From positions 744,001 through 808,000 of the forward strand of contig NZ_JAMLIX010000002.1 in NCBI RefSeq assembly GCF_023953965.1: DNA of 64,000 bases, in the 5' to 3' direction. The notes under the pieces are model-generated. The model saw only the letters and a program-made list of their open reading frames with translations, made no database searches and was not told where the DNA came from. This stretch comes from Bosea sp. (in: a-proteobacteria) (lineage in GTDB: Bacteria; Pseudomonadota; Alphaproteobacteria; Rhizobiales; Beijerinckiaceae). Positions 27,600 through 36,554 of this stretch are shown here, in pieces. The position numbers were made by a program, and so were the translations under genes. The stretch's first letter is position 1, and each line of letters opens with the position of its first letter.

Positions 27600-28963
27600 G
27601 CGCTGACATCCTGGTAGTGGATGACGAAGTCGATATCCGCGATCTGGTCGCCGGCCTCTTGGAGGACGAGGGCTACCGCACCCGCAAGGCAGGCTCCGCC
27701 GACGAGGCGCTGGCCGCGATCGCCTCGCGGCGGCCGAACCTCGTCTTCCTCGATATCTGGCTGCAGGGCAGCCGGCTCGACGGCCTGCAGGTGCTGGAGC
27801 TGATCAAGGAGAGCCATCCCGATCTCGCGGTGGTGATGATCTCCGGCCACGGCAACATCGAGACGGCGGTCTCGGCGATCAAGAGCGGCGCCTACGACTT
27901 CATCGAGAAGCCGTTCAAGGCCGACCGGCTGGTGCTGGTCGCCGAGCGCGCGCTCGAAGCCTCGCGCCTGCGCCGCGAGGTCCGCGAGCTCAAGACCCGT
28001 TCGGTCCAGGCCGACCGCATCGTCGGCCACACCACGGTCGTCAACCAGCTGCGCCAGACGATCGAGCGCGTCGCGCCCACCAATGCGCGCGTGCTGATCA
28101 CCGGCGAGCCCGGCTGCGGCAAGGAGCTGGCGGCGCGCACGCTGCACGAAGCCTCGACCCGCTCCAGCGGGCCCTTCGTCGTCATCAACGCGGCGACGAT
28201 CACGCCCGAGACGATGGAGGAGGAGCTGTTCGGCGTCGAGGGCGGCGACGGCCGCTCGCGCCGGATCGGCGCGCTCGAGGAGGCCCATGGCGGCTCGCTC
28301 TATATCGACGAGATCGGCGACATGCCGCGCGAGACGCAAAACCGCATCCTGCGCGTGCTCGTCGACCAGAATTTCCAGCGCGTCGGCGGCGCGACGCGGG
28401 TCCATGTCGATGTCCGCGTCATCTCCTCGTCGAGCCGGGATCTCGCACGGCTGATCGCGGACGGGCACTTCCGCGAGGATCTCTACCATCGCCTCAGCGT
28501 CGTGCCGGTCAAGGTGCCGCCGCTGTCGGAGCGGCGCGAGGACGTGCCCGAGCTGATCGAGTTCTTCATGGAGCAGATCTCGCTCGCCACCGGCCTGCCG
28601 AAGCGCCGGATCGGCAGCGACGCCATGGCCGTGCTGCAATCGCACGAATGGCCGGGCAACATCCGCGAGCTGCGCAACAACGTCGAGCGGCTGATGATCC
28701 TGACCCAGGGCGACCCGACCGCCGAGGTGACGATCGAGATGCTGCCGGCCGAGGTCGGCGCCATGGTGCCGACGACGCCGTCGGGCTCGGGCGGCGAGCG
28801 GCTGATGAGCCTGCCGCTGCGCGATGCCCGCGAGATCTTCGAGCGCGAATACCTGATCGCGCAGATCGCGCGCTTCTCCGGCAACATCTCGCGCACGGCC
28901 GAGTTCATCGGCATGGAGCGCTCGGCGCTGCACCGCAAGCTCAAGTCGCTCGGCGTCGGCTGA
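27596..28963 (+). CDS. ntrX: Response regulator NtrX
   Basis: A 455-aa regulator with a receiver domain (Asp53 in FLDIWLQGS), an AAA+ domain (GEPGCGKELAARTL; GGSLYIDEIGDM) and a C-terminal Fis-type helix-turn-helix (FIGMERSALHRKLKSLG). The GAFTGA loop seen in NtrC is replaced near residues 213-221 by GVEGGDGRSRRIG. NtrX therefore probably does not contact sigma-54 in the standard way, as reported for other alphaproteobacterial NtrX proteins. The ATG overlaps the ntrY stop, so the pair is translationally coupled. Confidence 0.95.
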   Translation: MSADILVVDDEVDIRDLVAGLLEDEGYRTRKAGSADEALAAIASRRPNLVFLDIWLQGSRLDGLQVLELIKESHPDLAVVMISGHGNIETAVSAIKSGAYDFIEKPFKADRLVLVAERALEASRLRREVRELKTRSVQADRIVGHTTVVNQLRQTIERVAPTNARVLITGEPGCGKELAARTLHEASTRSSGPFVVINAATITPETMEEELFGVEGGDGRSRRIGALEEAHGGSLYIDEIGDMPRETQNRILRVLVDQNFQRVGGATRVHVDVRVISSSSRDLARLIADGHFREDLYHRLSVVPVKVPPLSERREDVPELIEFFMEQISLATGLPKRRIGSDAMAVLQSHEWPGNIRELRNNVERLMILTQGDPTAEVTIEMLPAEVGAMVPTTPSGSGGERLMSLPLRDAREIFEREYLIAQIARFSGNISRTAEFIGMERSALHRKLKSLGVG

Positions 28964-29033
28964 GGCAGGCGCTCCACCCATGTCCATTTGCGCAACGCGC
29001 AGGCGTCATGCGTAAAACTCGGCGTTGCTGCAC

Positions 29034-29063
29034 TTGCGTTGTGAGCGAAGTCGACGATCTAAT
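29034..29063 (+). promoter_or_regulatory. Candidate hfq promoter
   Basis: TTGCGT (29034-29039) and TCTAAT (29058-29063) are 18 bases apart, in the 208-base spacer between ntrX and hfq. The -10 differs from consensus at one base. It would give hfq-hflX transcripts independent of the ntr operon, as is usual. The pattern is seen; its activity is not shown. Confidence 0.4.
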
Positions 29064-29171
29064 GGCGCGTCGGTGTTCCGAATGCCGGCGGAATGCGCCG
29101 CCGGTTTCAAACGGAACGAACTGGATCGCTGGATTTAAATCCGATCGGCGATCCCAACAACAGGAACGATC

Positions 29172-29420
29172 ATGGCCGCCGAGCGGGCACAGAACCTCCA
29201 GGACACCTTCCTCAACCATGTGCGCAAGCAGAAGATCCCGCTGACGATCTTCCTCGTCAACGGCGTCAAGCTGCAGGGCGTCGTCACCTGGTTCGACAAT
29301 TTCTGCGTGCTGCTGCGCCGCGACGGTCACTCGCAGCTCGTCTACAAGCATGCGATCTCGACCATCATGCCCGGCCATCCGGTGCAGTTGTTCGAGCCCG
29401 AGGACACGGACAAGAACTGA
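29172..29420 (+). CDS. hfq: RNA chaperone Hfq
   Basis: An 82-aa Sm-like hexameric protein that pairs small RNAs with mRNAs. It has the family start (QNLQDTFLNHVRKQKIPLTI), the Sm1 motif (FLVNGVKLQGVVTWFDNFCV) and an Sm2-like VYKHAISTIMP, with a short acidic tail. AGGAAC before the ATG serves as ribosome binding site. hflX starts one base after its stop, the usual hfq-hflX pair. Confidence 0.97.
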   Translation: MAAERAQNLQDTFLNHVRKQKIPLTIFLVNGVKLQGVVTWFDNFCVLLRRDGHSQLVYKHAISTIMPGHPVQLFEPEDTDKN

Positions 29421-29421
29421 T

Positions 29422-30822
29422 TTGGCGACAAGCCACACGGACGACGAGAAACGGGCGGCTACGCGGGTAACGGGCGCGAAGCCGCTCGACGAGATCGAAC
29501 GCGACATCGCGGCGAACACGCGCGCGCTCGTCGTGGGGCCCTATCTGCAGAAGCGCGGCGTCGCGGTCGACGCCAACCAGCGCTCCTTCGCGGCGCGGCT
29601 GGACGAGGCCGTGGGGCTGGCGGCGGCAATCGACCTCACCGTCGTCGCGCCGGTGCAGGTGCTGCTGAGCGCGCTGCGGCCCGCGACCTATCTCGGCAAG
29701 GGCAAGGTCGAGGAGCTCGGCAAGCGCATCGAGGCCGAGGAGATCGGCCTCGTCGTGATGGACTGCGCGCTTTCGCCGGTCCAGCAGCGCAACCTCGAAA
29801 AGGCGTTCGGCTGCAAGGTCATCGACCGCACGGGCCTGATCCTCGAGATCTTCGGGCGGCGCGCCCGCACCCGGGAGGGCGCGCTCCAGGTCGAGCTCGC
29901 GCATCTCAACTACCAGAAGAGCCGGCTGGTGCGCTCCTGGACCCATCTCGAACGCCAGCGCGGCGGCTTCGGCTTCCTCGGCGGCCCCGGCGAGACCCAG
30001 ATCGAGGCCGACCGGCGCATCATCCAGGAGCGGATGACCAAGATCGAGCGCGATCTGGAGGGCGTCAAGCGCACCCGCTCGCTGCATCGCTTGAGCCGCA
30101 AGCGCGTGCCCTATCCGATCGTCGCGCTGGTCGGCTACACCAATGCCGGCAAGTCGACGCTGTTCAACCGGCTGACCTCGGCCGAGGTGCTGGCGCAGGA
30201 CATGCTGTTCGCCACGCTCGACCCGACGGCGCGCGCGATCAAGCTGCCCCACGGGGCGCGCGTCATGCTCTCCGACACGGTCGGTTTCATCTCCGACCTG
30301 CCGACACAGCTCGTCGCCGCCTTCCGCGCCACGCTGGAGGATGCGATCGAGGCCGACGTGCTGCTGCATGTGCGCGACGTTTCGCATGAGGACACCCAGG
30401 CCCAGGCCGCCGACGTGCAGGCGATCCTGCGCGATCTCGGCATCAACCCCGACGACGGCGAGCGCGTCATCGAGGTCTGGAACAAGGCCGATCTGCTCGT
30501 TCCCGCAGAGCGCGAGCGCCAGCTCGGCATCGCGACGCTGCGGCCGGAGGGCGCGCGCCCGGTGCTGGTCTCGGCACTGACCGGAGAGGGGATCGAGCGC
30601 CTGACGCGCGCGATCGAGGCGCGGATCGCGCTGACCCGCCCGGTCTATGCGCTGGAGCTTGCGCCGGGAGATGGCCGGTCGCTCGCCTGGCTGCATGCCA
30701 ATGGCGAAATCCTGGCGCGCGAGGACGCCGAGGATGGCGGGCTGAAGCTGACCGTCCGGCTGCCGCCGGAGCGGCAAGGGGCGTTCACCGCGCGTTTCCC
30801 GCAGGCCGAGCGGCAGGGCTGA
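29422..30822 (+). CDS. hflX: GTPase HflX
   Basis: A 466-aa ribosome-associated GTPase. The N-terminal HflX domain includes SALRPATYLGKGKVEEL. A coiled stretch leads to the G domain with G1 GYTNAGKSTLFN, G3 DTVGFI and G4 NKADL. Homologues split or rescue stalled ribosomes, for example after heat stress. The start is taken as TTG at 29422, the only in-frame start after hfq that preserves the N-terminus; it is one base from the hfq stop. A palindrome follows the gene. Confidence 0.94.
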   Translation: MATSHTDDEKRAATRVTGAKPLDEIERDIAANTRALVVGPYLQKRGVAVDANQRSFAARLDEAVGLAAAIDLTVVAPVQVLLSALRPATYLGKGKVEELGKRIEAEEIGLVVMDCALSPVQQRNLEKAFGCKVIDRTGLILEIFGRRARTREGALQVELAHLNYQKSRLVRSWTHLERQRGGFGFLGGPGETQIEADRRIIQERMTKIERDLEGVKRTRSLHRLSRKRVPYPIVALVGYTNAGKSTLFNRLTSAEVLAQDMLFATLDPTARAIKLPHGARVMLSDTVGFISDLPTQLVAAFRATLEDAIEADVLLHVRDVSHEDTQAQAADVQAILRDLGINPDDGERVIEVWNKADLLVPAERERQLGIATLRPEGARPVLVSALTGEGIERLTRAIEARIALTRPVYALELAPGDGRSLAWLHANGEILAREDAEDGGLKLTVRLPPERQGAFTARFPQAERQG

Positions 30823-30829
30823 GCACCAC

Positions 30830-30877
30830 CTTTGTCATTCCGGGTTCGCGCCTGCGGCGCGCCCCGGAATGACAAAG
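30830..30877. repeat. Short extragenic palindrome (single unit)
   Basis: CTTTGTCATTCCGGG (30830-30844) and CCCCGGAATGACAAAG (30862-30877) flank the inner CGCGCC-TGC-GGCGCG hairpin. The result is a 48-bp near-perfect palindrome between the convergent hflX and mazG genes. It is the same family as 15108-15238, 40439-40571 and 51323-51363. Confidence 0.85.
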
Positions 30878-30900
30878 GGCGGTTTCCCCTGAAAGCGGCT

Positions 30901-31737
30901 CTACCCCGCCGCCTTCTCGCGCCGCTTCGCCGCCTGCCAGAGCGCTTCCATCTCGTCGAGGCTCGCTTCCTTCGCCGTTCTGCCTTCAGCCTCAAGGAAT
31001 TCCTCGATCGCCTTGAAGCGGCGCTCGAACTTGGCGTTGGCGGCGCTGAGGCACCCTTCCGGATCGGCATCGACATGGCGGGCGAGGTTGGCGACGACGA
31101 AGAGCAGGTCGCCGATCTCCTCCCGGATCGCGGCCCTGTCGCCGCTGCCGAGCGCCTCGTCGATCTCGGCCGTTTCCTCCCGGATCTTGTCGAGCACGAG
31201 CCGCGCGTCGTTCCAGTCGAAGCCGACGGTCGAAGCCCGCGCCTGCAATTTCCAGGCGCGGGTGAGCGCCGGCAGCGTCTGCGGCACGCCGGCGAGGACG
31301 CCCGTCTCCTCCGTCTTCGGCGGCAGGCCGGCGGCCGCGCGCGCCGCCGCCTTCCCGGCCTTCTCCTCAGCCTTGATCCTGTGCCAGAGCGCCTTGACCT
31401 CGGCCGGGGAGAGATCGCGCGCCTCGCCGAAGACATGCGGATGCCGGCGGATCAGCTTCCCGGTGATCGCCTCGACCACGTCGGGGAAGGCGAAGGAGCC
31501 CTCCTCCTCGGCCATGCGGGCATGGAACACGACCTGGAGCAGGAGATCGCCGAGCTCGTCCTTGAGATCGAGCCTGTCGCCGCGGGCGATCGCGTCGGCG
31601 ACCTCATAGGCTTCCTCGACCGTATAGGGCGCGATCGAGGCGAAATCCTGCTCCAGATCCCAGGGGCAGCCGGTTTCCGGCCGGCGCAGCGCGGCCATGA
31701 TCGCGATCAGGCCGGCGATCTCGCGAGAGGGCTTCAC
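30901..31737 (-). CDS. mazG: Nucleoside triphosphate pyrophosphohydrolase MazG
   Basis: A 278-aa all-alpha NTP pyrophosphatase that hydrolyses (d)NTPs to the monophosphates. It has the GCPWDLEQ motif near the start and tandem MazG domains. The first has EEAYEVADAI...DELGDLL; the second has REETAEIDEAL...EEIGDLLF, and these are the Mg-binding EExxE/ExxD clusters. The start is GTG at 31737. It is divergent from arfB with only 37 bases between starts. The hflX-mazG neighbourhood is conserved in the order. Confidence 0.94.
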   Translation of the reverse strand: MKPSREIAGLIAIMAALRRPETGCPWDLEQDFASIAPYTVEEAYEVADAIARGDRLDLKDELGDLLLQVVFHARMAEEEGSFAFPDVVEAITGKLIRRHPHVFGEARDLSPAEVKALWHRIKAEEKAGKAAARAAAGLPPKTEETGVLAGVPQTLPALTRAWKLQARASTVGFDWNDARLVLDKIREETAEIDEALGSGDRAAIREEIGDLLFVVANLARHVDADPEGCLSAANAKFERRFKAIEEFLEAEGRTAKEASLDEMEALWQAAKRREKAAG

Positions 31738-31774
31738 CGCTGCATGTCTCCGTGAATTCCGCTACGCTCCTCCC

Positions 31775-32194
31775 ATGATTCAAGCCACCGCGTCCATCGC
31801 GATCGACGAAAGCGAGATCGAGGAGAGCTTCGTGCGCGCCTCCGGACCGGGCGGCCAGCACGTCAACAAGGTCTCGAGCGCGGTGCAGATCCGCTTCGAC
31901 GCGCGCCGCTCGCCCAACCTGCCCAACGAGGTCGCGATCCGGCTGATGAAGCTCGCCGGCAGCAGGCTGACGCAGGACGGCGTGATCGTGATCGTCGCCC
32001 AGGCGCATCGCAGCCAGAAGCGCAATCGCGAGGAAGCGGTGGAGCGACTGCTGGAGCTGATCCGGGCGGCGGCGGTGCGCCCTGAAGTTCGCCGCGCGAC
32101 CAAGCCGACCAAGGCCTCGAAGGAACGCAGGCTCGCCTCGAAGGAGCGCCGCTCCGGCGTCAAGGCCGGCCGGCAGAAGCCCGCCTCGGATTAG
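31775..32194 (+). CDS. arfB: Alternative ribosome-rescue factor ArfB
   Basis: A 139-aa peptidyl-tRNA hydrolase that frees ribosomes stalled on truncated mRNA. The catalytic GGQ is at residues 26-28 (SGPGGQHVNKVSSAVQIRFD). The C-terminus is the expected Lys/Arg-rich disordered tail (KASKERRLASKERRSGVK), which enters the mRNA channel. The length matches YaeJ/ArfB rather than full release factors. The start is ATG at 31775. Confidence 0.94.
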   Translation: MIQATASIAIDESEIEESFVRASGPGGQHVNKVSSAVQIRFDARRSPNLPNEVAIRLMKLAGSRLTQDGVIVIVAQAHRSQKRNREEAVERLLELIRAAAVRPEVRRATKPTKASKERRLASKERRSGVKAGRQKPASD

Positions 32195-32211
32195 CCAGGG
32201 ATGCCGCCGCC

Positions 32212-34185
32212 ATGACGATCGCCGCCAAGCTGCCCTCCGTCCTGATCGCCAATCGCGGCGAGATCGCCTGCCGGGTCATCCGCACGGCGAAGCGGCTGGG
32301 CTTGAGGACCATCGCCGTCTACTCCGAGGCCGATGCTGAGGCGCTGTTCGTAGAGATGGCCGACGAGGCTTACGCGATCGGCCCCGCGCCTGCCCGCGAG
32401 AGCTATCTCGATACGGCCAGGATTCTCGCCGTCGCGCGGGAGGCGGGCGCTGCCTGCATCCATCCGGGCTACGGCTTCCTCTCCGAGAACGCCGATTTCG
32501 CCGAGGCTTGCGCGGCGGCGGGCATCGTCTTCGTCGGCCCGCCGGCCGCCGCGATCCGGGCGATGGGGCTGAAGGACGCCGCCAAGGCGCTGGTCGAGAA
32601 GGCCGGCGTGCCGGTGGTGCCGGGCTATCACGGGCCCCAACAGGATCCGGGCTTCCTCGCCGGGGAGGCGCAGCGCATCGGCTATCCGGTGCTGATCAAG
32701 GCGATCGCCGGCGGTGGCGGCAAGGGCATGCGCAAGGTCGACCGGCCTGAGGATTTCGCAGACGCCCTGACCGGCGCGCAGCGCGAGGCGGCGAGCGCCT
32801 TTGGCGACGTCCGCGTGCTGGTCGAGAAATATGTCCTCAGCCCCCGCCATATCGAGATCCAGGTCTTCGGCGATGGCCACGGCAACGTCGTGCATCTCTA
32901 CGAGCGTGACTGTTCCTTGCAGCGGCGCCACCAGAAGGTGATCGAGGAAGCGCCGGCGCCGGGCATGACGGCGGCGATGCGCGCCGCCATGGGCAAGGCG
33001 GCGACGGAAGCCGCGAAGGCCGTCGGCTATGTCGGGGCCGGCACGGTCGAGTTCATCGCCGACGGACGCGAGGGCCTGCACCCCGACCGCTTCTATTTCA
33101 TGGAGATGAACACGCGCCTTCAGGTCGAGCATCCGGTGACGGAGGCGATCACCGGGCTCGACCTCGTCGCATTGCAGCTCAAGGTCGCGGCCGGCGAGCC
33201 GCTCGGCTTCACGCAAGCAGAAGTGAAGGCGCAAGGCCATGCCGTCGAGGCGCGGCTCTATGCCGAGGATCCGGAGAAGGGCTTCCTGCCCTCGACCGGC
33301 CGGCTCTGGGCGCTGCAATTCCCGCAAGGCGAAGGCATCCGCGTCGATAGCGGCGTCGAGGCCGGCGATCTGGTGACGCCGTTCTACGATCCGATGATCG
33401 CCAAGCTGATCGCGCACGCCCCGACGCGCGACGAGGCGCTCGACCGGCTGGGCAGCGCGCTGGGCGAGACCATCGTCGCCGGCCCGCGCACCAACCTCGC
33501 CTTTCTGAAGAGGCTCACCGAGGCGGAAGGCTTCCGCAAAGGCGCGTTCGACACCGGCTTCATCGACCGCAACATGAGCGCGCTCGGCGCCGCGCCGCAG
33601 CCGCTCGATGCGGCGGCCGTGGCGGCGGCGGCCCTGCAGCTCGAGGAAGCGCGGCAGGCGGCGGGCCTCGCCGCGACGGAAGGCGAGGCGCGCTCGCCCT
33701 GGCAAAATCCCGATGCCTTCTCGCTGATGCCGCGCCAGCCGCTCGGGCTGCCTCTCCTGGTCGATGGCGAGCGCGTCGAGGCGCTGATCGAGTGGCAGGG
33801 CGATGGCGCCCGCGTCAGCCTGCCGGGACAGGCGATCGGCGAGGGCGAGCACGAGATCGCCTTGGCCGAAGGCGAAGGCGGCATCTGGTACGCGCTCCAT
33901 CGCGGCCGGCAGACGGCGGTCGCGCTGTTCGATCCCTTCGGCGTCGATCTCGACGCGGCCGCGGGGGCCGGGGGCGTGGTCAAGGCGCCGATGCACGGCA
34001 AGCTCGTCGCGCTCTTCGTGGCGCCGGGCGAGGCCGTGACCAAGGGCCAGAGGCTCGCCATCGTCGAGGCGATGAAGATGGAGCATGTGCTGACCGCCCC
34101 GCGCGACGGCACGGTCAGCGAGGTCGCCGGCGAGCCGGGCGGACAGGTCGCGGAAGGCGCGAAGATCGTGGTGCTGGGGGAATAG
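32212..34185 (+). CDS. Acyl-CoA carboxylase alpha subunit (biotin carboxylase + biotin carrier)
   Basis: A 657-aa biotin-dependent carboxylase subunit. The N-terminal biotin carboxylase (about residues 1-450) has LIANRGEIACRVIRTAKRLG, the ATP-grasp loop KAIAGGGGKGMRKV and FMEMNTRLQVEHPVTE. A linker domain leads to a C-terminal biotinyl domain with biotin Lys in EAMKMEH. Length and layout fit 3-methylcrotonyl-CoA carboxylase (MccA) best, but propionyl- or acetyl-CoA specificity cannot be excluded. The carboxyltransferase partner is not adjacent. It starts 17 bases after arfB. Confidence 0.9.
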   Translation: MTIAAKLPSVLIANRGEIACRVIRTAKRLGLRTIAVYSEADAEALFVEMADEAYAIGPAPARESYLDTARILAVAREAGAACIHPGYGFLSENADFAEACAAAGIVFVGPPAAAIRAMGLKDAAKALVEKAGVPVVPGYHGPQQDPGFLAGEAQRIGYPVLIKAIAGGGGKGMRKVDRPEDFADALTGAQREAASAFGDVRVLVEKYVLSPRHIEIQVFGDGHGNVVHLYERDCSLQRRHQKVIEEAPAPGMTAAMRAAMGKAATEAAKAVGYVGAGTVEFIADGREGLHPDRFYFMEMNTRLQVEHPVTEAITGLDLVALQLKVAAGEPLGFTQAEVKAQGHAVEARLYAEDPEKGFLPSTGRLWALQFPQGEGIRVDSGVEAGDLVTPFYDPMIAKLIAHAPTRDEALDRLGSALGETIVAGPRTNLAFLKRLTEAEGFRKGAFDTGFIDRNMSALGAAPQPLDAAAVAAAALQLEEARQAAGLAATEGEARSPWQNPDAFSLMPRQPLGLPLLVDGERVEALIEWQGDGARVSLPGQAIGEGEHEIALAEGEGGIWYALHRGRQTAVALFDPFGVDLDAAAGAGGVVKAPMHGKLVALFVAPGEAVTKGQRLAIVEAMKMEHVLTAPRDGTVSEVAGEPGGQVAEGAKIVVLGE

Positions 34186-34203
34186 GCGAGCGGGCACGCT
34201 GCC

Positions 34204-34971
34204 TTACAGGCGCCCGATCACCGGGAACTGCTCGGCCTCGTAGATCTGGCCCGAGACCGGCGCGCTCTCGTCCGAAAGCCAGAAGGCGGTATGGGCGGCG
34301 ATCTCCTGCGGCTGCATGATCCGGCCGGTCGGGGCGTCGCGCGGCGGCAGATGGTTCTGCCAGCCGGGCTTGCGGCCCTCGCGCTGCTGTGTGGCGTCTT
34401 CGTTGGCGGTCCAGGTCCAGCCGACATTGAGCTGGTTGGCGCGGATGCGCTCGGGCCCCAGCGTGTTGGCGAGGTTGCGCGTCATCGTCATCAGCGCGCC
34501 CTTCGACATCGCATAGACGGTGAGGTTCGACAGGCCGCAATAGGCGTTGATCGAGCCGACGGTGACGATGGCGCCGGGCGATCCTTGCGCGCGAAAAGCG
34601 CGGATCGCCGCTTCCGCGCAGAGCAGCGGCGCCCGCGTGTTGATCGCGAAGACATGGTCGAAGAAGGCGGCCGTTGTCTCGGCCGGGATGCCGCGCGGAT
34701 AGATGCCGGCATTGTTGACGAGCCCGTCGATGCGGCCGAAGGCGGCGACGGTGGCGTCGACGATCGTCCGCGCGGTCGCAGGGTCGGCGAGATCGCCCGC
34801 CATGCCTCGCGTGGCCGCGCCGAGCCGGACGACGGCCGCGTCGACCTCGCCCGCGTCGCGGCCGTGGAGCATCACCTTCGCGCCCTCCGCGACCAGTCGC
34901 TCGGCCATCGCATGGCCGATGCCGGTCGAGGAGCCGGTGACGAGGATGGCCTTGCCTGCTAGTCCGCGCAT
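34204..34971 (-). CDS. Short-chain dehydrogenase/reductase
   Basis: A 255-aa classical SDR. It has the NAD(P) motif TGSSTGIGHAMAERL, VNNAGIYPRG, the catalytic Ser in TVGSINAYCG and the YxxxK pair in VYAMSKGAL. A C-terminal segment has WLSDESAPVSGQIYEAE. The basic residue HGRD after strand 2 hints at NADP. The ATG at 34971 is chosen because the Rossmann fold begins there. It is convergent with the carboxylase gene (18-base gap). The substrate is unknown. Confidence 0.88.
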   Translation of the reverse strand: MRGLAGKAILVTGSSTGIGHAMAERLVAEGAKVMLHGRDAGEVDAAVVRLGAATRGMAGDLADPATARTIVDATVAAFGRIDGLVNNAGIYPRGIPAETTAAFFDHVFAINTRAPLLCAEAAIRAFRAQGSPGAIVTVGSINAYCGLSNLTVYAMSKGALMTMTRNLANTLGPERIRANQLNVGWTWTANEDATQQREGRKPGWQNHLPPRDAPTGRIMQPQEIAAHTAFWLSDESAPVSGQIYEAEQFPVIGRL

Positions 34972-35169
34972 GGGGGCGTCCTTCCATGGTTCGGGGGCGG
35001 GAGGATTGTGAACCGCATCGCGGCGGGCGTGGCAACCGCCGAATCGAAGCCGCTCGCCCGCTCCCCTGCGGAAGGCTGCGTCGACGTGCCGCCGCAGGGA
35101 GGCGGGCGGGGCTGTGGAGAAGCGCGGCGGCGGCTGGCCCTGCGGCGGACAGGGGCCTATTTTGCCGCC

Positions 35170-35607
35170 ATGCCCCTTCACCTGCTCAAGCTCTGCGTCG
35201 GCGCCGAATCGATCACCGATCTCGAGGAGTGGATCGCGGAGCGCATGGCCCAGCGCCGGGCCCGCGGCGAGCCGGCCGAGCAGCTTCACACCACGCGCAT
35301 GGTGCCCAGAAAGGTCGCGGAGATCCTCGACGGCGGCTCGCTCTACTGGGTGATCAAGGGCCAGGTCTCGGCGCGCCAGCGCCTGATCGACATCCGCCCC
35401 TTCACCGACGGCGAGGGCATCGGCCGCTGCCACCTCGTGATGGAGCCGGTGGTTGTGCCGGTCGAGCCGCGCCCGTACCGCCCCTTCCAGGGCTGGCGCT
35501 ATCTCGAGGCCAAGGACGCGCCGCGCGATCTCGCCGACCACGGCGGCGATCTCGGCGAGATGCCGGAGGCGCTGCGGCGGGAATTGGCGGGGCTGGGGCT
35601 GCTGTAG
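35170..35607 (+). CDS. DUF1489 family protein
   Basis: A 145-aa soluble protein with no signal peptide or membrane helix, recognisable as the alphaproteobacterial DUF1489 family. It has the start MPLHLLKLCVGAESITDLE, the conserved HTTRMVPRKVAEILDGGSLYW and a PYRPFQGWRYLEAKDAP segment with many basic and aromatic residues. No function is known to me. It is flanked by a divergent SDR and ends 5 bases from the convergent panC. The start is ATG at 35170. Confidence 0.88.
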   Translation: MPLHLLKLCVGAESITDLEEWIAERMAQRRARGEPAEQLHTTRMVPRKVAEILDGGSLYWVIKGQVSARQRLIDIRPFTDGEGIGRCHLVMEPVVVPVEPRPYRPFQGWRYLEAKDAPRDLADHGGDLGEMPEALRRELAGLGLL

Positions 35608-35612
35608 GCTGC

Positions 35613-36461
35613 CTACGCCGCGATATTGTCGATCAGCCTTGTGCCGCCGATGCGCGCGGCGATGAGCAGGCGGATCGGTCCGTCCGCAAGGGAGGTGACC
35701 GGCGCCAGCGTCTCGGCGTGGCGCGCTTCCAGATAGTCGAGCTCGAAGCCGGCGGTGATGATCGCCTCCTGCGCCTCTGCCACCGCCTTGAACAGGTCGT
35801 CGCGGTTGCGGATGCGGATGGCGAGCTCCTGCATCACGCGATGGAGGAGCGGCGCCAGCGCCCGCTGCTCGGGCGAGAGGTAGCGGTTGCGCGAGGACAT
35901 GGCGAGCCCGTCCGCCTCGCGGATCGTCGCCAGCGGCACGATCGCGACGCCGAGGTCGAGATCCGTCGCCATCCGCGTCACGACCTTGAGCTGCTGATAG
36001 TCCTTCTCGCCGAAGATCGCGCAATCGGCCCGGCTTTGCGTGAAGAGCTTGCAGCAGATCGTCGCCACGCCCTCGAAATGCGTCGGGCGGAAGCGGTCCT
36101 CCAGCCCGACCGCGGCCGGGCCGAGCAGCAGGACGCGCGTCGCGAAGCCGGCCGGATACATCTCCTCGACCGAGGGGAAGAACACCGCGTCGGCCCCGGC
36201 CGCGACGAGCTTGGCGCAATCGGCGTCGAAGGTGCGCGGATATTTCTTGAAGTCCTCATGCGGGGCGAACTGCGTCGGGTTGACGAAGATCGTGACGATG
36301 ACGCGGCTTGCCCGGCGCCGGCCTTCCGCCACCAGCGCGATATGGCCCTCGTGCAGCGCCCCCATGGTCGGCACCAGCGCCACCGTCTCGCCGGCGCCAT
36401 GCCAGCCGGCCACGGCCGCGCGCATCGCGGCGACCGTCTCGAAAACCGTGATTGCGGCCAT
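35613..36461 (-). CDS. panC: Pantothenate synthetase
   Basis: A 282-aa enzyme joining pantoate and beta-alanine with ATP in coenzyme A synthesis. It has the nucleotidyltransferase motif VPTMGALHEGHIALV (HIGH-like HEGH), VNPTQFAPHEDFKKYPR, FGEKDYQQL and the KMSK-like SSRNRYLSPEQR. The ATG at 36461 is chosen over an upstream in-frame codon because the family N-terminus begins there and GGAG lies 9 bases upstream. It is divergent from the VWA gene. Confidence 0.96.
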   Translation of the reverse strand: MAAITVFETVAAMRAAVAGWHGAGETVALVPTMGALHEGHIALVAEGRRRASRVIVTIFVNPTQFAPHEDFKKYPRTFDADCAKLVAAGADAVFFPSVEEMYPAGFATRVLLLGPAAVGLEDRFRPTHFEGVATICCKLFTQSRADCAIFGEKDYQQLKVVTRMATDLDLGVAIVPLATIREADGLAMSSRNRYLSPEQRALAPLLHRVMQELAIRIRNRDDLFKAVAEAQEAIITAGFELDYLEARHAETLAPVTSLADGPIRLLIAARIGGTRLIDNIAA

Positions 36462-36554
36462 TCCTGAGTTCTCCGTTCGCCGCACGGGTAGCAAATGCCG
36501 CCGTGATGGCCAATATCAGGAAAGAAGGGCGATTCAGCGGATCGAAAGGGGCCG

